Assembly: GCF_011044155.1 (NCBI RefSeq)
Contig: NZ_CP049056.1
Span: 1,302,001 to 1,366,000, forward strand
Source of the DNA: Pikeienuella piscinae
GTDB taxonomy: Bacteria; Pseudomonadota; Alphaproteobacteria; Rhodobacterales; Rhodobacteraceae
Direction of reading: 5' to 3'
DNA length: 64,000 nt
Below are positions 61,978 through 64,000 of this stretch, piece by piece (the first letter of the stretch is position 1; every line of letters starts with the position of its first letter). The notes under the pieces were generated by a model. It searched no databases. It was given only the letters and a program-made list of their open reading frames with translations, and was not told where the DNA came from. Position numbers and translations under genes: made by a program.

Positions 61978-63096
61978 CTACCGTGCCTGCTCGTCGGAGA
62001 CGTCGTTTCGCGACACCACCGCCCCGTCGGCGGAGAGCAGCGTCGCGAAAAGCCGCAGCGCCGGGAATTGGGCGCAGACGATCATGAAGACGGCCGTAAG
62101 CGGCACGCTCAAAAACGCTCCGGCGAGGCCCCAAAGGCCGCCCCAAAGCGCGAGCGCCAGCATCACTGCCAGGGAACTCATGTCGAGGCTCCGCCCGGCC
62201 AGCATCGGCTGGATCACGTTGTCGATGATCAGCCTCAGCGCGCCGCCGACGATCAGCACGAACCAGAAGGGCCATGCGAAGCCGAACTGCAGCAGAGCGA
62301 AGACGGCCGGTGCCGCGATGCCGAAAACCGTGCCGACGGTCGGGATAAACGCGGTGAAGAAGATCAGGAGCGACAGCGGCGCGGCGAAATCAACTCCGGT
62401 GAGCTTGAGAACGGCATAGAGCACCGCCGCGGCCAGCGCGCTGGTCCGCGTGTTGATCCACATGTATCTCTGCACGATGATCGAAATGGTCCGCGCGGCG
62501 CGCGCCAGCCGTTCGGCCCGCGCCTCGGAGCCGAGCGCGATGGGTAGCTTTCGCGCGAACGCTTCCCGCTCCGCGAGCATGAACAGCACGTAGAAGAATA
62601 CCAGAAGCGCCGTGGCGAGGACAGCGCCCGCGGGCGCGATCAGACTCGAGAGCGCCGCCTCGACATCGAAATGCTCGAGCTTCGCGCGAAGCCGGTCGGC
62701 GGCGTCCTGTCCGATCGCGGCGGACAGATTGTCGATCCGCGCTCCCAGACGGGTCGCATAGACGGGTGCTGCCGCGGACATCTCGGCGACCTGACCTGTG
62801 ATCACGCGGATCGCTCCGGCGAAGAAGCCGAAAACCGCTGTCATGCTCAACACGTGCGCGGCCCACCCCGGGATCCCGCGGCCGGCGATCGTGATCCCTC
62901 GCGTCCGCTCTCCGATCGCGACGATCAGAATAAAAAGCAGCACGGCGATCGAGAGCGGTACGAAGAAGTCCCGGCCGTAATGGAGGAGCGGCAGAAGAAT
63001 CGCGATTGACGCGAGGCCAAGGAACCACGGCGGCGGCGATGGAGGCGCCGCCGGGGGAGCCTCCTGCTCGGCTTCAACTTTCGACTCGCTTATCAT
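61978..63096 (-). CDS. AI-2E family transporter
   Basis: This 372-residue membrane protein has seven or eight hydrophobic spans in the AI-2E/PerM pattern: an early double span ('LASIAILLPLLHYGRDFFVPLSIAVLLFIL', in parts), 'AHVLSMTAVFGFFAGAIRVITGQV', a long amphipathic loop, and a C-terminal group with 'FFTAFIPTVGTVFGIAAPAVFALLQFG', 'LRLIIDNVIQPMLAGRSLDMSSLAVMLALALWG' and 'GLAGAFLSVPLTAVFMIVC'. The 'D-N-x-x-x-P-x-L-x-G' and 'W-G-x-x-x-G-x-x-G-x-x-x-A-x-P' motifs are diagnostic. It may export a small molecule or Na+/H+. It ends 6 bp after the outer-membrane protein gene on the same strand. Confidence 0.88.
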   Translation of the reverse strand: MISESKVEAEQEAPPAAPPSPPPWFLGLASIAILLPLLHYGRDFFVPLSIAVLLFILIVAIGERTRGITIAGRGIPGWAAHVLSMTAVFGFFAGAIRVITGQVAEMSAAAPVYATRLGARIDNLSAAIGQDAADRLRAKLEHFDVEAALSSLIAPAGAVLATALLVFFYVLFMLAEREAFARKLPIALGSEARAERLARAARTISIIVQRYMWINTRTSALAAAVLYAVLKLTGVDFAAPLSLLIFFTAFIPTVGTVFGIAAPAVFALLQFGFAWPFWFVLIVGGALRLIIDNVIQPMLAGRSLDMSSLAVMLALALWGGLWGLAGAFLSVPLTAVFMIVCAQFPALRLFATLLSADGAVVSRNDVSDEQAR

Positions 63097-63102
63097 CCGG
63101 CC

Positions 63103-63846
63103 TCAGAACCTGAAGGTCAGGCCGACCACGGGACCGTACATCTCCAGCGTTTGCTCCAACGAGCCGCTCTCATAGTCCATGTAGATGTAACGAAACGCCA
63201 ACTCCGCTTCGATATTCTCGTTGAACTCGTAGCTGACGCCCGCCATCGCTTCCCACGCGATTTCGGAGCCGACGCCGAATCCGCCAACGTTCGCCAAGCC
63301 GAAAACCGAAGAGCGTTCGGCGATGGGGTAGCGCCCGCGCGCACCGATGACAGGATCGACCCATGCGCTGGTCGAGCTGCCGCTGGCGGAGATCAGGGCG
63401 CCGGACCGTGAAACGGTCGCCTTGGTCCTCACCACGCGCGCGCCCCCCATCAGATCGAACCAGGCGGCATCGTCTTCCCAAGTCCGCCATGCGAGCAGGC
63501 CGGTGCCCAGAAAAGAGGTCATGCCGAGTTTCCGCCGAACCCCGAGGGAACTTCTCCCGTCGAAGTCCAGATCCGCGTAAACTATGTCCCCGACGATGCC
63601 GAACCGGCCCCGCCGTAGTTCGCCGTTCACGAATACGGCGAATTTCAAGGCTTCCAGTACATTGTCGATCCCCGCCGAACCGCTGCCGTTCAGTCGCCCC
63701 CCTCGAGGACCGTCCACGCCCACGTCGGCGTCGATGGCTGGGAGCCAGCCGTAGATCGTGGCGCGACCGCTCCAGCCCTCGGCCTTGTCCTGAGAAAAAG
63801 CCGCAGACGGGATGAGGAGAAGCGCAAACAGAAACCTGCGGAGCAT
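63103..63846 (-). CDS. outer-membrane beta-barrel protein
   Basis: From the ATG at 63846 the protein has 247 residues. The signal peptide is 'MLRRFLFALLLIPSAAFSQ' with cleavage after AFSQ. The mature part has alternating beta-prone segments with polar turns: 'GRATIYGWLPAIDADVGVDG', 'NGELRRGRFGIVGDIVYADLDFDG', 'WFDLMGGARVV', 'GFGVGSEIAWEAMAGVSYEF', and a terminal Phe in 'VGLTFRF', the usual BAM recognition end. No enzyme motif is evident, so it is a likely porin-like or structural barrel. A longer frame to 63948 has no signal sequence. It lies 4 bp after the end of the patatin-like gene, and 6 bp before the AI-2E gene, so it is in the same operon. Confidence 0.75.
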   Translation of the reverse strand: MLRRFLFALLLIPSAAFSQDKAEGWSGRATIYGWLPAIDADVGVDGPRGGRLNGSGSAGIDNVLEALKFAVFVNGELRRGRFGIVGDIVYADLDFDGRSSLGVRRKLGMTSFLGTGLLAWRTWEDDAAWFDLMGGARVVRTKATVSRSGALISASGSSTSAWVDPVIGARGRYPIAERSSVFGLANVGGFGVGSEIAWEAMAGVSYEFNENIEAELAFRYIYMDYESGSLEQTLEMYGPVVGLTFRF

Positions 63847-63850
63847 GGCG

Positions 63851-64000
63851 TCACCTTTTGGAGGTTTGGGAGGCGTCGGGCAGGCCCGTCGCGAAGAAGG
63901 GCGGGGCGTCGCGCCACGCCTCGCCGGTGCGGAAATAATCTCCCGCAAACTCGTAGAGGCAGGACATGAAGGACGGGTCGAACTGTTCGTCCGGGTCCGG
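63851..64000 (-). CDS. C-terminal end of a possible patatin-like phospholipase (runs off the window)
   Basis: The minus strand from 64000 to the stop at 63851-63853 encodes 49 residues, including 'DEQFDPSFMSCLYEFAGDYFRTGEAWRDAPPF'-type sequence. The 'FDPSFM..LYE.G...F..GEAWRD.PP' pattern resembles the tail of bacterial patatin-like phospholipases. The active-site region lies outside the window. It is the first visible gene of the operon that continues with the barrel protein and AI-2E transporter. Confidence 0.4.
   Translation of the reverse strand, partial: PDPDEQFDPSFMSCLYEFAGDYFRTGEAWRDAPPFFATGLPDASQTSKR

Overview
The window reads as chromosomal DNA of an alphaproteobacterium, most likely a member of the Rhodobacterales. 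It is GC-rich, uses GTG and TTG starts freely, and packs genes into strings with 1-8 bp start/stop overlaps. It carries families typical of that order: a sarcosine oxidase BDAG cluster, a TIGR02281-type aspartic protease beside a DUF1289 protein and RuvX, a CcmI with TPR repeats, and small proteins resembling families first named in Rhodobacter sphaeroides.

Layout. 1-594 is the N-terminus of a peptide-type ABC binding protein. 831 to about 5.3 kb is a decayed island ending at a tRNA-Val gene. It holds a CaiB-type CoA-transferase without its N-terminus, a zinc-hook SMC-like ATPase broken by an in-frame stop, a solitary IS5-family element, remnants of an overlapping helicase/GIY-YIG nuclease pair, and the C-terminal third of a large serine recombinase whose last codons run antisense through the tRNA gene. 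5.3-16 kb is core housekeeping DNA: gph, kbl-tdh (threonine to glycine), glmU-glmS (UDP-GlcNAc precursors), a lipoprotein, a DNA alkylation repair protein, a methyltransferase, a pyrimidine nucleotidase, an ArsC-like protein and a Ubi-type hydroxylase.

16.4-32.2 kb is a large uptake and hydrolysis locus. A complete branched-chain-type ABC transporter (livGFKHM) is followed by an amidase and an AtzH/HpxZ-like protein. Next come an M20 peptidase and a complete oligopeptide-type ABC transporter on the other strand, then a divergent M20 peptidase-M81 peptidase pair. Together they look like import of amide- or peptide-like nitrogen compounds followed by cytoplasmic hydrolysis. opgH (periplasmic glucan synthesis) follows. 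Divergent from it is a tightly coupled four-gene set (MDR dehydrogenase, pterin-synthase-like protein lacking most catalytic residues, GT4 glycosyltransferase, methyltransferase). This set looks like an uncharacterised small-molecule pathway and is the best candidate here for something new.

37.4-51.2 kb returns to core genes: an M48 protease, a PIN protein, soxB-DAG with an extra small membrane protein gene, ccmI-ruvX-DUF1289-aspartic protease, a 2OG-oxygenase-like protein, a TauE/SafE permease and dusA. A tyrosine integrase lies directly upstream of the dusA 5' end, marking a dusA-associated genomic island. It is followed by a PrtN-like gene with an amber stop, then a patchwork of truncated genes (ATPase N-terminus, frameshifted recombinase, two fragments of a contractile-injection-associated pair, a nested Rz/Rz1 lysis pair). 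Beyond lie a minimal K+ channel, a TPR regulator, an IS3 remnant and an envelope group (AsmA-like protein, AI-2E transporter, outer-membrane barrel, patatin-like end).
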